A stretch of DNA of 64,000 nt from Diploptera punctata (lineage: Eukaryota > Arthropoda > Insecta > Blattodea > Blaberidae). Made by a program: the position numbers and the translations under genes. Below, in pieces: positions 22,201 to 37,200 of this stretch (positions are counted from its first letter, which is position 1; every line of letters begins with the position of its first letter). Where the stretch lies: the NCBI GenBank assembly GCA_030220185.1, contig JASPKZ010007432.1:496001-560000 (forward strand), written 5' to 3'. The notes below the pieces were generated by a model. It saw nothing but the letters and a program-made list of their open reading frames with translations. It had not been told where the DNA came from and searched no databases.

Positions 22201-25200
22201 CAAATTGTCCTCTATGCAACGAAGATGAAGAAATGAACGAAGAACATCTACAAACCTGTGAAGTATTACCTGTTGGATCCACCATAGAGAAATATTGGAG
22301 AGCAAGAACGCTAATGGCTTCGTTGCCAAGGCCCAGCATTTGAAAACAACATAATTAAAAGAATCCTCATAGTGTTATTTCCTACATATATTTTTTTAAA
22401 AAATCCTTCAAAACATTTCCCAGATGAGAAATCAAAATATAAGTTGAGGTGTAAATATAATGAGAATTCAATTTTTTGATGTTTTTATTATTAATTTACA
22501 ACGTATATAAGAGAAAAATTTGCGTCTAGATCATAACTCGCCTCGGTAGCTCAGTTGGTAGAGCACTTGGCCCGGAAAGCCAAGTCCCGGTCTAGGCGAA
22601 AATTTTTCTCTTCAAATTTAATTTATCATTCAATTTTTTTTTTGACAACACCATGTTCAGTAAATAAAATTTGGGGGATGACTTTTGCCCATAAGGCCTA
22701 CTGTGCAATTTTCTCAAAACTTTTAACTGTAGGCTAATAATATAAATTCCTTACCTTTCTGAATAAGAGGAACTTCATACAGCCAAATTGCTGTTCTCCC
22801 ATCAAGATCAGATCTGATTCGACATGCCATGAGTTATTTTAATCTGTACCAATAGAAAGCCACCACTGTTGATGACAGAAATGCCTGATTCTAAATCTTC
22901 CTTCTTTGTAACAATAACAAGGTCGTGCAACTTTCCATTCTTCACATATCTTGTTTCCACATTCATTTCCATCTGTAATAATTAATTTTCATTTGTAGAA
23001 CCTAATCATAAATTCTAGTAAAATTAAGCATGTCTTTCTTATATATATTGATTTTTATTTATATATAGGTCCACCACTGTGGTCTTGAGGTAGCATGCTG
23101 CCTTATCGATCCACGGTTGGGACAAGTTTCCTGGGTGAGGTGAGGTTTTTTTTTTTTTTGGGTTTTTCCTCACCTGTAAGATAAATGTCAGGAAACTTGA
23201 AGGCCCAAACAGTCCCCAAACACCATCTGGCCATCATTATCATCAATATAATATTTGCCTAATTAGATTAAGTTTAGTTTAAGACCTCTCCTGGTACATC
23301 ATAGCCATCATCATAACTCTCATATCATTGGGGCAGCATAACCCCACCTTCCAGGCGCCCCAACCTCATAAGTGGGTTTCAAGTATGCCATGCCAGGAGA
23401 GAACACAGAATTATCGAAATGACAACCTGGGGCAATGAAAAAAAAAGTATAGATAAGTAGATGATATATTATTTTTGGTCTAGACATCTTACCTGATGAT
23501 ACCTGATGATATATATTTTTTTTCTCTTCAAATATGATTTATCCATCATTAAGATGTATGAAATGAATAATAAAAACATAGATGATGTTTCTCTGTTATA
23601 AATTCTAAATATGTTGAAGATGCAATGAAATTACTCAATCATCAATATGAATCTGTAAAATTTGCTATTGAATTGGAAAATAATAATCAAATCTGGTTTT
23701 TGGACTTGTACATAATAAGAAATGAACAACAATAAAACACCAAATTCAATATTTACAGGAAAGATACTCATACAGATAATTACATAAAATCTTTAGGTAG
23801 AATTTTTTATCACTCACCTCATATTGTTCTTCTTATTTGACTATAAACTATGTTCCGAAACTAGTTTATAGTCAAATAAGAAGAACAATATGAGGAGAGT
23901 GATAAAAATTCTACCTAAATGAATATACCTGATAGTGTGAATTCCTAAAATTAGTTTAATATACAAATTACACACAACAAAGCAGACTCGAAATGTATCA
24001 ATAACTATGTTTTTGGACTCGCAGAAGATGAAAATGATATTAGATTTTTTAATCACCTAACAGGAGTCAGATATTTGCACCACAGCCTATAGCAGAAGTG
24101 CTCGTTTTTGTTAGAGCTGCAGGCGCTATTGTCTCTCAAACTGGCCACCCTTATTTTTCTTTCCCACGGTTTTATTACTCTAAGGGTTGTTAAACCCTTA
24201 GGAATGTTCAGGTATACAGAATTTCCTGACTGCCACTGTTAAATATGTGAAGTAGTGGCTTGTAATACCTCGTTCTGTACAGTTCATCTTACATTAAGGG
24301 TCGTATGCAAATACATTACTCTCTACTCAAATTACTTCCAATCACTGGTGAGCTGAGATCGAATTAATGGCCGCCTTAACCGGTCATGCATGAATGTTGA
24401 CGTTTTCGTAATATTGGCAACGAATTACCCAGAATTCTCAGCGATAAAACCACTTCCGTTATTTTCGTCTGCTATAGAGGAATGCATTTATGCTTGCATC
24501 CCGCAAATAATACCGTATACAAACACGTCTGCGACGCGCAATATTACGCCGATTCTCCTGTTCTTCCAGTTGAATTCTTTGGTAGACTCTATCAAATTCC
24601 TCTTCTCCGCGTATACCGAAAACATGATCGAAGTCTTCAAGGTCCGACATCTTGGATAAGTTTCAAACCACATCGGTTACCATCGGTTCCCTTCGGGATT
24701 TTCACATGAGTTTATATCTTGAGCTACGATCTTAAGGTACCTTGTCAGGTAGCTTTACAATTATTACCGCGTGAATAGATTTCTGAGTAAGAAAAATGTG
24801 TTTGAATAAAACTTTATCAGCAGAAAACGCCTTTTACTGTCTAATGCGTTCAAACATTCGACCCTAAGAGTTAATCATTGTGATTGTGAAGTGTCGATAT
24901 ATGCATTATTGTGTATCATTATAAAGAAATTAAATTAAAACAATCTACAATGAAATATTTTAATACATAAGTTTTAATGTTTTTATAATTTTGCAATGTC
25001 TCGCTGCTGTAAGAATTCTCCTAATTTAATGCAGAGTATATAGTACAAAATCTCAGCACAGAACTATCACTCCACAAGTTATAAAAGCGTACAATTTATA
25101 TTTTGGAAACTATAGTAAATTTGGAGATACTGATAAATATTGCACTCCCACTTCTTGCTGTACAAACTGCCAAAGGATTTTAATAGTGTGGTTTAAAGGT

Positions 25201-28200
25201 TCGCATTTGTGCATGCCATTTGCTATTCCAATTTTGTGGAGGGAACCTATGGACCACATCACTGACTGTCATTTCTGTATGGCCAATATATCTGGTTTCA
25301 CTTAAAAAAATAAGTATTCTATTCAGTATCCAAATTTGCGGTCAGCCATGTGACCTGTTAAACATAGTGATTCTTTGCCAATTCCAAAACCTCCTGAAAA
25401 ATAGACTTTGGAGGAACAAAATACATCTCCTGGCTCTAGTTCCTCTACTAATGATGGACGCTATGTGATCCTGACTTCAATGTATCTCGAGAACCACATT
25501 TGATATCACAAGCTGAATTAAATAATTTTGTAAGAGACTTGAAACTAAATAAACAACTGTTAGAGATTTTATCATCTTGGCTTCAGGAATGAAACCTATT
25601 ACAACCAGGCACAAAAATACTTACAGAAAACAGGAATTAAATCTATCATCACTCTTCACAGAAAATGAACATTTGGTTTACTGCAATGATATTAATGGGC
25701 TAATGTAATGGTTGAATTGGGAAGAGAACATAACCCTCAAGAATGGCATCACTTCATAGACTCGTCGAAATTGAGTTTAAAGGTCATTCTTTTGCATTAC
25801 GGGAATGTATATCCATCTGTGCCAGTTGCCTACTCCATTACTGTGAAGGAAACATACAACAGTATGAGGAACAATTCCTAAGGCTTTGAATTATCCACAA
25901 CATGGTTGGAAGATTTATGCAGATCTAAAAGTAATAGGCATGGTAAGTGGGATGCAGCCAGAGTTTACAAAATTTTGCTGTTTCTTATGTGAGTGGGATA
26001 GTCATGATAAGCATAATAATTATGAAATTAGGGAGTGACCATCAAGAGAAACTTCAGTAGTAGGACAAAAATAATGTGAAAACCCTGCCGCTTGTTGATG
26101 CAACTAAAATATTTTTGCCACCATTATATATAAAATTGGGGTTGATGAACTTCATGATGGCAATAGACAAATCAGGGAGGGCAATCCACAAATTTTAAGG
26201 GAAAAATTTCAAAGGTTGAGTGAGGCTAAACTAAAAGAAGGCATTTTCATAGGTCCACAAATACACAATCTCCTTGATGATGTTGCATTTGAGAGGATTC
26301 TCACTCCAGTCGAGAAAAATGCCTGGCTTGCCTTCAAGTCAGTATGACTGAATTTTCTGGGAAACTATAGAGCAGAAAATTACAGAGAATTAGTGGAACA
26401 CTTCTTGGGGCTTACAAATTAATGGGATGCAATATGTCCCATAAGATACACTTCCTGCATTTACACTTGGATTTTTTTCCACCGAACTTGGGTGACGTCA
26501 GTGATGAACATGGCGAAAAATTCCACCAAGACATTTTAGAAATGGAAAGGCATTAAAAAGTGATATCAGTGACCAACATGCTTACTGATTACTGCTGGCA
26601 ACTTATCACAGATGTTTCAAAGCCATCTTATCGGCATAAGTCATCCAGGAAGAAGTTTTGAAAGGTGAGATTTTTTTGCTACAATTTAAGCATGTGTTGT
26701 AACATTAATACATATTTATCCTTCTTAGAAAAAAATATTTTAACTTTTTGGATCTTATATGATTTGGTTTTAGATAGATCAATTGTTTCTAGCAATATTA
26801 TTGCAAAACAATTTTAAACTAAGTGCAGATAAGCAATAATATGCAAAATATAATGAAAAAAATTCAACACGTCCTCGCAAAAAACTGTTAGGTCATAGAG
26901 AAAAACGGACTTCAAATTCAAAATCAGCGCATGCCAATTAACTAAAATCACCTATTTTCATTTCTGCGAGCAACAAAAAGTTCAAATTTGTTGTTGTGTG
27001 CTATTAAAAATTCCATTAAATGAAGAGGATTTTAAGAAAGAATACAATCACATTTTAAACATAGCTAGTTTAAATGGCTTTGGATAAAAAATAATTATAA
27101 ATAAATTAAAGAAATTCAGACAACAAAAATATTAAAAGAATACACTATCCTGCAATCTGATTCAAAGAATGGAAAAAAATTCAAGGAAATACTTATCATC
27201 CTGAAATACACAACACATTTTTTTTAAAAATTCAAGAAATTCAATATTACACTAGCACCGATAAATAAATTTAGCCTGGGTAATCTACTAATAACCAATA
27301 AGAAAGTTAATATCCAAGATGGTAAAAAATCTGGAATTTATCAAATAGTTGTAAAGACTGCAATAAAGTATACATAGGGAAAACAAAAAGGAATTTAGAC
27401 ACTCACATGAAAGAACACTTTGAAAATATTAAAAATGGTGAAATTGAAAAATCAGATATTGCAGCTCATATTTGCTGAAGAATCATAGAATTGAAAAAGA
27501 AGCTAAACTTTTAAATCATTTGGCAAAACTTTTGGAATTGACAGTTTGGGAATATATATATTCTGAAGAACAAATTTATAACCATGAGTTTTGAAATTCC
27601 CAGAAGTAGGATTGGATCACAAGATTCATCAAATCAACACCAGATGGCAACTTTATAGATGAAGATTCAAACAAAAATTTGACATTGGTGATATTGGCTT
27701 AGGATGAGAGAGATGCCTCTTGAAAACTGCAGTTCCTGTGTAACAAAAACATGATGTATGAGATAAAATAAGAACTGACTCATAATTCTATAAACATATT
27801 TACAATGATAAATGCTCATACTTTTTATAAACTGAACGATTTGAATAGAAGTTGTTATAAACTACAAGACACATTTTTGTCATAGAGCTGGGGTAATTGC
27901 TGTGACCACCACATGTCACTGATGAAAAATGACCCCTGGTATGAGAAAAATTGACTATGTAGTCAATGAAATAAAAATGTTATTTTTACAGTACACTATC
28001 ACAAGATTGATAGGAATTAGGAAATGTAATAAAGACAAGAAATTAAAAATTTACCTGTGGGTAATGTGGCACCAATAATTTTAAATTTTTCACAAAACTG
28101 TCATCAATTACTGCAATGCTAGGAACTGGATCACGGCTGTTTTCAACTGCACAATGCAGACTGAAAGCAATAAATTCTTCCACACTCTGTAAATAGGAAC

Positions 28201-31200
28201 AAGGATATTTGAGAAAACATTGAACTGGATAGAACAGATATATTGGTCAAATTTTTTTTGAGTCTAGAGATATCTTACCTCAATTTAATGTTGATTTGTT
28301 CTCGAACATGTTTTGATATATTTTTCTATATCATCATCAGTTTGGCTAGACTGATGAGTTTTATGTTGTGAACCCTGGATGTCGATATGAGCTCCCTCTT
28401 CCAGCTGGCCGAAGAACCTCCAAACTAAGTCACGTTCAGCAGGAATTTCGAAATTCATAACTCTATTTTTGTTCTTCTGAATGTAATTTTTTTTTGGCCG
28501 AAAAACACAATGTAAATTTGAACACTAAATTATTAAAACAGTTAGAAAGTACAAAGGAACTCACCATTTGAACAAAAATAGAGTTATGAATTTCTAAATT
28601 CCTGCTGAATGTGATCTAGTTTGGAGGTTCTTCGGCCAACCATAAGAGGGAACTGATATCAACATCCAGGGTTCATAACATAAAACTCATCAGTCTAGCC
28701 AAGCTGACGATTACATAGAAGAATATATTGAAACATGTTCGAGAACAAATCAGCATTAAATTAAGGTAAGATATCTCTAGACTCAAAAAACTTGATTAAA
28801 AGAACCCCAAAATATTACTTCCTAAAATAAATCAATAGATATTTTGGTGTTTGAAAATTTAAAAAAGCAAATATTATTCTTGAATTGAGTAAAAAAAGAC
28901 AAATATTTGTAATAATTAAATTAATGTTTTTATTACCTCACCTCATATTCTTTTTCTTCTAGACTACAGTTTCGGAGCTTATCTCTATCATCAGTAGCCT
29001 CTTGTCGACTGGAAGACATAACACCGGTCGACCAGAGGCTACTGATGATGGAGATAAGCTCCGAAACTGTAGTCTAGAAGAAAAAGAATATGAGGTGAGG
29101 TAATAAAAACATTAATTTAATTCTTAAATTAAACCTCATAGTGTTTTTCCCCTGTGAAAGTTAAATAAATTTGTAATAATATTTAGATGTGATATTTTTA
29201 AATTTAACATTTTCCAATGCTGGACATTATTATTTTGAAAAGAAAAATTAATGCTTGAACTAGACTTGAACCCTGGACCTCTCATTCTCTGTACGAGAAT
29301 GCTATCCATTACACCATTCAAGCGATGATACAAACATTAATATTTCTTTCTTCATATACAATTCTCAAATCATAAAAAAAAAACACTATGAAAATTAATT
29401 TTTCTTCTCCAGAAATGAATGTAGTGGGAGAAATTAAGATAAGGAAAAGATGTATACCTGAAGATTCAGATTAGAGTATGATACAAATTTTAACTTCTTC
29501 ATTATTTTACTTTGATGATTATTTTTTGATGAATTGATTGTATTTAGTCTGACATTCTGTATTTCCATACCACCACATTGTATAACATTCATGGCACTGT
29601 TGTAAACAGCTTCCATTTCTGTAAAGAGATACAATAATAATATTATATAGCATTAATAAAAAATCAAAATATATAAAATAGATATATTTTTCAATATATC
29701 TTCATTAAATGCATATGTCTGCTGTGTTAGTCTAGTGGTTGTGTTCCTTGCCTCTGGTCCTGAGGGTTACAGGTTCAAACTCAGCAGGGGTTGATGGATT
29801 TTTAGGATGGAAAAATCTAAGGAACAAGTCCTCTGTATGTTAAGCAGTGGGTCCCGAGTTTGAAGATTTTCATGCTCATAAAAGAACCTCAAGTCTGAAT
29901 AAAAAGCTTCTGAGCAAAATTTAACTGCCTTCATTCCATTCGAGTAATAACCTTCATTTTCCACCAGATGTTACCTCAGGATAATGTACTAATCACATGT
30001 CCCTTGCTGACATTTGTAGGGAAATCAGCACAATTAAATTTGTCTGTTTAAGAAACTTCATATAGGGTAATTAATATTTAATTTAGGAAGTGATATTTTG
30101 AGGTTATCTTAATTATATTATTTTTTAGTCTGATCATCTTACCTCAATATTAATGTTGATTTGTTCTTGGACATGTTTCAAAACAATTCTGGAAAATTTA
30201 TTTATGAGCAATTTTGAATGTAAAATCACTAAAGCACATCCCACAATGTTTAAATTTTGGAGCAGATATGTAGATGATATAATTTGTATTGTAAAAGAAA
30301 AACATGTAGAAGATTACTTATTTTAGGAATTCTCACTATGAGGTATATTCATTAAGGTAGAATATAGGACAGCTCTTCAAGACGACAGAACAACGGTCGT
30401 GACGATACTGAGGATGGAACAGAAACTATGTTCCGAAACTAGTTTATAATCAAATAAGAAGAACAATATGAGGTGAGTGATAAAAATATTCTACCTTAAT
30501 GTAGAAGATTCCTTAAAACTGTTAAATTTACAGAATACAAACATCAAATTTACCAAAGAAATAGAAGAAAATAAACAAATACCTTTTTTGGATTTTAAAT
30601 TGGTCAGAAACGAAGAAGAAAGAAAAATTGATTTCGGGATTCATAGAAAAGAAACTCATATGGAAAATTTTATTAAATCAACAGGGTTCAATCCAATTGG
30701 ACATAAATTAGCAGCCTTTAGTAACTCATAGATTGGTAAACTTACCCTTAAACGAAGAAGATTTCAAACAGGAGAAAAAACACATAATCAAAGTAGCAAG
30801 AGAAAACAGTATATTTAATTAATGTTGGGAAGTAAACATTATGAGGTATAATCATTAAAATTCATCGGAGAACATATTGTTTAAACAACGCTGATCGGAG
30901 TTATGGCTGACGATGAACATGATTATGTTTGAAATCGCAATATCATGGAAGCATGAATCCTATGAGGTGAGTTGTTTAAACAATATGTTCTCCGATGAAT
31001 TTTAAGAGAAAACAGGTTTGATGAAAAAATGATACATAAAAGGATAGAAAAGTATAAAAAACAAAAATTGATAAACAGGAGTACTCTTGAAAAAGAAGAA
31101 CCACCTATAAAAAGAAATAGGAAATTCACATATCACCCTTGGGAACACAATAAATTCCAAAAGATGTTTGAGAAGTTCAATATTAAATTGGCACCGAAAA

Positions 31201-34200
31201 ATAACTATAGTTTAAATAAACTAATAAAAACCAACAAAAATGAAAAAAACTGATAAAAATAAAAAGTCAGGAATATATCAAATTGAATGCATGGGTTGTG
31301 AAAAGATATATATAGGAAAAACAAAAAGAAACCTAAAAATTAGAACCAAAGAACACATAAGAAATAATAAAAATGGGGAAATAGAAAAATCTGCAGTCGC
31401 TGCTCATGTTTGGTCTGAAAAACATAATATAAATTCAGACACTAAATTATTAATACAGTTAGAAAATACAAAAGAGCTGACTATTTGGGAAAAAATATAT
31501 ATTCAGAAGAACAAAAACAGAGTTATGAATTTTGAAATACCAACGGAGCATGACCTTGTTTGGAGATTCTTTGGCCAACCACAGGATGGAGCTGACATCG
31601 ACATTCAGGGTGTGCAACATAATGCAACATAAATCAAACCAGTCTGGACAATAAAAATAAAACAGAATTGTTTTGAAACATGTCCAAGAACAAATCAACA
31701 TTAATATTGAGGTAAGATTATCAGACTAAAAATAATATAATTCATATAGAGTGTTCCAATAAGAATGCCGGATTTGATTTGGCAGCCATTTTTTTACTAT
31801 GAGGTTGGCACCACTCTACCTACACTTTTTGTTTTCTATATTTGTTGCAATTACTGGATATGGAGCCATTTCACTGCTGATTTTAATTGTGAAAACTCAT
31901 TACCAGAATGGTGAGTGTTATGCTCAAACTGTTCGAAGGCTTCGTGTGCTCTTAGGCCAGAATAATGCGCCTAATGAGTCAACTGTTAGGAAGCTGATTA
32001 CGAAATTCAAGGCAACAGGGAATGCTGCAAACATTCCAACACCCAAAGGCACTCGTCGTATGTGGTCTGTTCAGAACATGTCATTGTGAGAGATAGCATT
32101 CAAGTGAGTCCGAACAAATCCATTCGTCAACGTTCACAGCAGTTAGGCATTTCAAGAAGTTCAAGAGGATTCTCGTGAAAGATCTGCACATGCATGCATT
32201 TAAAGTGCAATTAACCCAAGAACTGAAACCAACAGACCATTTGCAACAAAGAAAGTTTGTTCAGTGAATTCTTGAGAGGCAACATGCAGACCACAACTTT
32301 GCCAACAAAATTATCTTTAGTGACGAGGCTCATTTTTATCTTTCAGGCTTCGTAAACAAACAGAACTGTCGCATTTGGGGAACAGAAAACCCTAAAAAAA
32401 GGGATTACATCCTCAACGAGTGACTGTTTGGTGTGGACTTTGGGCCGTTGGAGGGATAGGGCCTTACTTTTTCGAAGATGATGATGGTAATGCCACAACA
32501 ATTAATGAAGAATGTTACCGTAATATGGTTAGGGATTTCTTGTGGCCTTATTTGGATGGCATTGATTATGAACAGTTGTGGTTCCAGCAAGATGGCGACA
32601 CCTCCAACGAGACTATTCATCTGTTGCATGAGAAATTTCCAAACCGAGTCCTTTTGCGCAGAGGTGACCAAAACTGGCTACCAAGGTCATGTGATCTCAC
32701 ATCGTGTGACTTCTTTCTTTGGGGGTTTCTCAAATCACAGGTTTATGAACACAATCCCCGAACCATACAAGACCTGAAGCAGGAAATTCGATGTGTCAGC
32801 GCCGAACTCCAGGCGCAAGAGTGTGCAAAAGTAATCACAAATTTCATGGACAGAGTCACTAGCTGCAGAGCATCTCGTGGTGGACATATGCCAGATGTCA
32901 TTTTCCATACTTAAATTGGAATGTATACCCTTTGTATTCAAGTATAAATATATGTAATTTCTTTCAAATATAGTTTATTTTGTGCATTATTAAATCTGGT
33001 GTTATTATTGGGATACCTTTTACTAGGGAAGCACCTATGTCCCCGCAGTGAGACAAATGGGGATCAATCATCATATGCATACCTCATTACAATATGTAAT
33101 ACTAAAATGCCAATTTATCTTAATACAACTTTTTTTTCCCTATTACACTGCTGGAAAAATATGGAACACCCTCAAGGTCTGTATTCAGTCGCACCAAGGT
33201 ATAATATGTGCATATGAGAGACTGAGTGTTAGTGATTTATATATGTATGTAGCTAATGCTCTGGAGTTAACAATAAGGTTATTCTCCTTCTTCTATCTTC
33301 CCAATACTTGGATGTCATAACTTGATAATTTTGAAGAGCTAAACAATTAGTTAAATGTTCTCTGTCCATTTCCACACCTTGAGAACTCAATATACACTCA
33401 GGGGACATTAATATATCAATTCTATGAAGATGTTTACCTAAGCAGTCATTTCCTGTAGTAAGCCTCAGTATAGTAACCGCAGATTTTTGTGGTAGTTCCA
33501 GAATTATAGATGGGTTTTCCAACAGTATTTTTATATTTTGGTTTCCGACTTTTTCAATTAAATTGTAATTGTAATTATCTTTAAATTCTTTCTTTATAAT
33601 TGATTCATAAGAAAATGCATTTGTTACTTTCTGCTTAATTTTACTCCCTTTTTTGGCAAGTATATCAGCTCTTTGATTTTCTTGTATTCCACAATGGCTG
33701 GAATCCATTGTAAGACTATATGTTTACCAAGTTTCTCAATAGTCTGAATCATGTTTTGTATTTCTAATATTTTCCCCTTTTTTGGATACATGGTTAATGC
33801 TATGGCCTGAATCGCTGCTTTGGAATCGGATTGAATGACAATATTTTTGCAATGTTGTAGCCAATTAAAAACATTTTTAAGCGACAGATTAATAGCTTCA
33901 TTTTCACCATCAAAATCAGTAGTATTTCTTCTAGCATGTTTATAAAAGGAGAAGAACTGGCATGTTCCACCTGCTCCTGCTCCACTCTCATCTAAGAGAG
34001 TTCCATCTATATAGATGTGTGTCCAGTTTTCAGAAGGGTAATTTGTGTGTAGAGTTTGTAATGCCAAAATCTTTGCCTCATCATGGGATATATCTTTTTT
34101 TATTAATAGGAACATTTATGTATAAATTGTGTTCAATGACAACATTATCTATTGGGTTGATACCATATAGTAAATCTCTTTATTTTTTGGTATTTCTAAG

Positions 34201-37200
34201 TTCTCAGTGATTTTAATTACTTCTTGTATAAACACAATCTGTGTTTTCATAACTGGGTTTGAATTTTGATATTTTTCCCACATATGGTTCTGGGAGTTTT
34301 TTATTTAGCAGTACTGCTTGTTGTTCAATTGTTGTTAGTGATTTATTTGTCAACGTCATCGGCGATCAGATGGAGCTCAGGCCTGTCTTTGTGCCTTTTG
34401 TAATTACTCTGCAGGCAGTAACTGTAATGCTTTTAGGGTCGTATGTTAGAACATTACTCTCTACTCAAATTACTTCCAATCACCGTGAGCAATTGCTGAG
34501 AACGAATTAACGGCCGACTTATCGGTCATGCATGAGAGTCGACGTTTTCGTAATATTGGCAACGAATTACCCAGAATTCTCAGCGATAAAACCACTTCCA
34601 TTATTTTCGTCTGCTATAGAGGAATGCATTTATGCTTGCATCCCGCAAATAATACCGTATACAAACACGTCTGCGACACGCAATATTACGCCGATTCTCC
34701 TGTTCTTCCAGTTGAATTCTTTGGTAGACTCTATCAAATTCCTCTTCTCCGTGTATACCGAAAACATGATCGAAGTCTTCAAGGTCCGACATCTTGGATA
34801 AATGTTGGATAAAGCAGCAAAGTACATCGATTACCATCGGTTCCCGTTCGGTTCCCTTCGGGATTTTAATTTGAGTTGCTCATTTAAGCTACCTCCGCAG
34901 GTAGCTTACAAATTTAACCAATTATTATCGCATGAACAGATTTCTGAGTAAGCAAAATCATATTAGCATACAACTTGCTCAGCAGAGAAGGCATTTTACT
35001 GTCTAATGCGTCCAAACATGCGACCCTTAGAGGTGAATAGTGTTTATAAAATTCAACCTAGGGTACAACCATGTCCCGCTGACGAGTATGCACTTTATCA
35101 ATATTTAATTTTAGGAAGTGATATTTTGAGGTTATTTTAATTACATTATTTTTGGTCTGATTATCTTACCTCAATATTAATGTTGATTTGTTCTTGATCA
35201 CATATCACCCTTGGGTACATAATAAATTCCAAAAGATATTTGAGAAGTTTAATATTAAATTAGCACCGAAAAATAACTACAGTTTAAATAAACTAATAAA
35301 AACCAACAAAAATGTAAAAACTGATAAAAATAAAAAGTCAGGAATATATCAAATTGAATGCATAGGTTGTGAAAAGATATATATAGGAAAAACAAAAAGA
35401 AATCTAAAAATTAGAACCAAAGAACACATAAGAAATATTAAAAATGGGGAAATAGAAAAATCTGCAGTCGCTGCTCATGTTTGGTCTGAAAAACATAATA
35501 TAAATTCAGACACTAAATTATTAAAACAGTTAGAAAATACAAAAGAGCTGACTATTTGGGAAAAAATTTATATTCAGAAGAACAAAAACAGAGTTATGAA
35601 TTTTGATATACCGATGGAGCGTGACCTGGTTTGGAGGTTCTTTGGCCAACCACAGGATGGAGCTGACATCGACATCCAGGTTGTGCAACATAAATAAAAC
35701 CAGTCTGAACAAGCTGACGATAAAACAGAATTGTTTTGAAACATGTTCAAGAACAAATCAACATTAATATTGAGGTAAGATGATCAGACCAAAAATAATA
35801 TAATGCACTTTATTAGTTGAATATCTTCAGCCATTTGAATGGGGTTGCATTGTAGGCATGGGGGAAGCTGGAAGAACATATCAACAAACAACTACACATG
35901 TTGGGCACAATGTATCAGTGGTGTGTTGCTGTGGAACATTCCTAAATCCATAGACCAGGTTCTGGATGGTCGCATCGTACAGATGCACATTAAGATTAAC
36001 ACATTGTATGTGCAGCATATGCCTGAAGAGCATCCAGGGAAGAAATCTGGGCACACATTGCACTTGCTGTGTCAAAAAGAACTTTGGGAACCATCTGTTT
36101 GTAGCAGGACTAAAATTATGTGTGACTTTCGCCAGGCTACCACTTACACCAAAACACTGTCAACCACAACTACTCTGGTTTTGTGAAAGAGTCGACTGGA
36201 GAATGTAATGGTGCTCTACTGTTTTCAGTAATGAGAGTAGGTTATATTTACATGTGAGTAGATTTGTCCATGACACACAGGCCCACTGCAGGCTTCATGG
36301 TGTGGGGTCCATCAGTTACAATCAAGGTCACATTTGGTGTTTCTGCAGGGTAAATTAAACAGTGCCTGCTACATTGCAAAAGTTGTTAACCCTATGCTAT
36401 TGCTATTTTTTTGACAGGAAGGAGATGTGCTTTTTCAACAGGACAATGCACATCCACATTGGTTACTACGATGCAACATGCTCTTCATGGTGTACAACTG
36501 CTACTTATTGTAGGTACCTAAATCTCTCATGATTCTGGGTGGATACCAGTCCTATACTAGCCTAGATTCAATGAGAAAATTTCTTCCCTATGGAGACTTA
36601 AATCAGTGTAAGTCCTGGAGCTCTGCATCAAAGCTTGATGCCTTAAACAAGTCAGCTATGGTGCAGCACAAAATTAGCATTAGCAAACAAAATTAAAAGC
36701 ATTAAATTGACAAACTTAAAACTATATTAAATTAATGTTGGGAAGTAAACATTATGAGGTATAATCATTGAAATTCATCAGAGAATATTTTTTTAAACAA
36801 CTCACCTCATAGAATTAATGTTTTCCATGATATTGCAGTTTCAAACACAATCGAGTCCATTCTCAGGCATAACTGCGATGAAGAATTTCATCAGTCAGAG
36901 TTATGGCTGAGGATGAAGACAATTGCGTTTGAAACCGCATATCGTGGAAAACATGAATTCTATGAGGTGAGATGTTTAAAAAAATGTTCTCCGATGAATT
37001 TCAAAAACTTAAAACTATTAAATTAATTCATTTACAAAAAATTAAATAATACAAATGATCCCAGATGCCTAATTTCCTCTATAGTCTCCTAAATCTTATT
37101 TCCAGGATTGGTAAAATACTTATCCATTTTCAAGAAAATATTTCCAGGGTGCATTATGAAGAGGTGAATTGACATTACAACCCCTCCAGCTAATTATAAT

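Larger units (their letters stand above)
30066..31740 (+). mobile_element. Penelope-like element with inverted ends, main family
   Basis: Flanked by TTCATATAG at 30057-30065 and 31741-31749. It starts with an inverted tail piece, then RT motif C as SRYVDDIICIV (YVDD at 30267-30278), a break with a foreign hammerhead tail (30340-30500), the RT palm/thumb (PFLDFKLVRNEEERKIDFGI, 30582 on), a nested 194-bp insertion, and the endonuclease at 31240-31632. Only part of RT is present and frames are broken, so the copy is dead. It ends with GAGGTAAGATTATCAGAC. Confidence 0.8.

Noticed and set aside
24390..24709. Open frames on several strands of the Harbinger MITE as host genes
   Set aside because: The same frames recur in all three MITE copies; only the antisense N-terminal-like frame has a reading consistent with a transposase.
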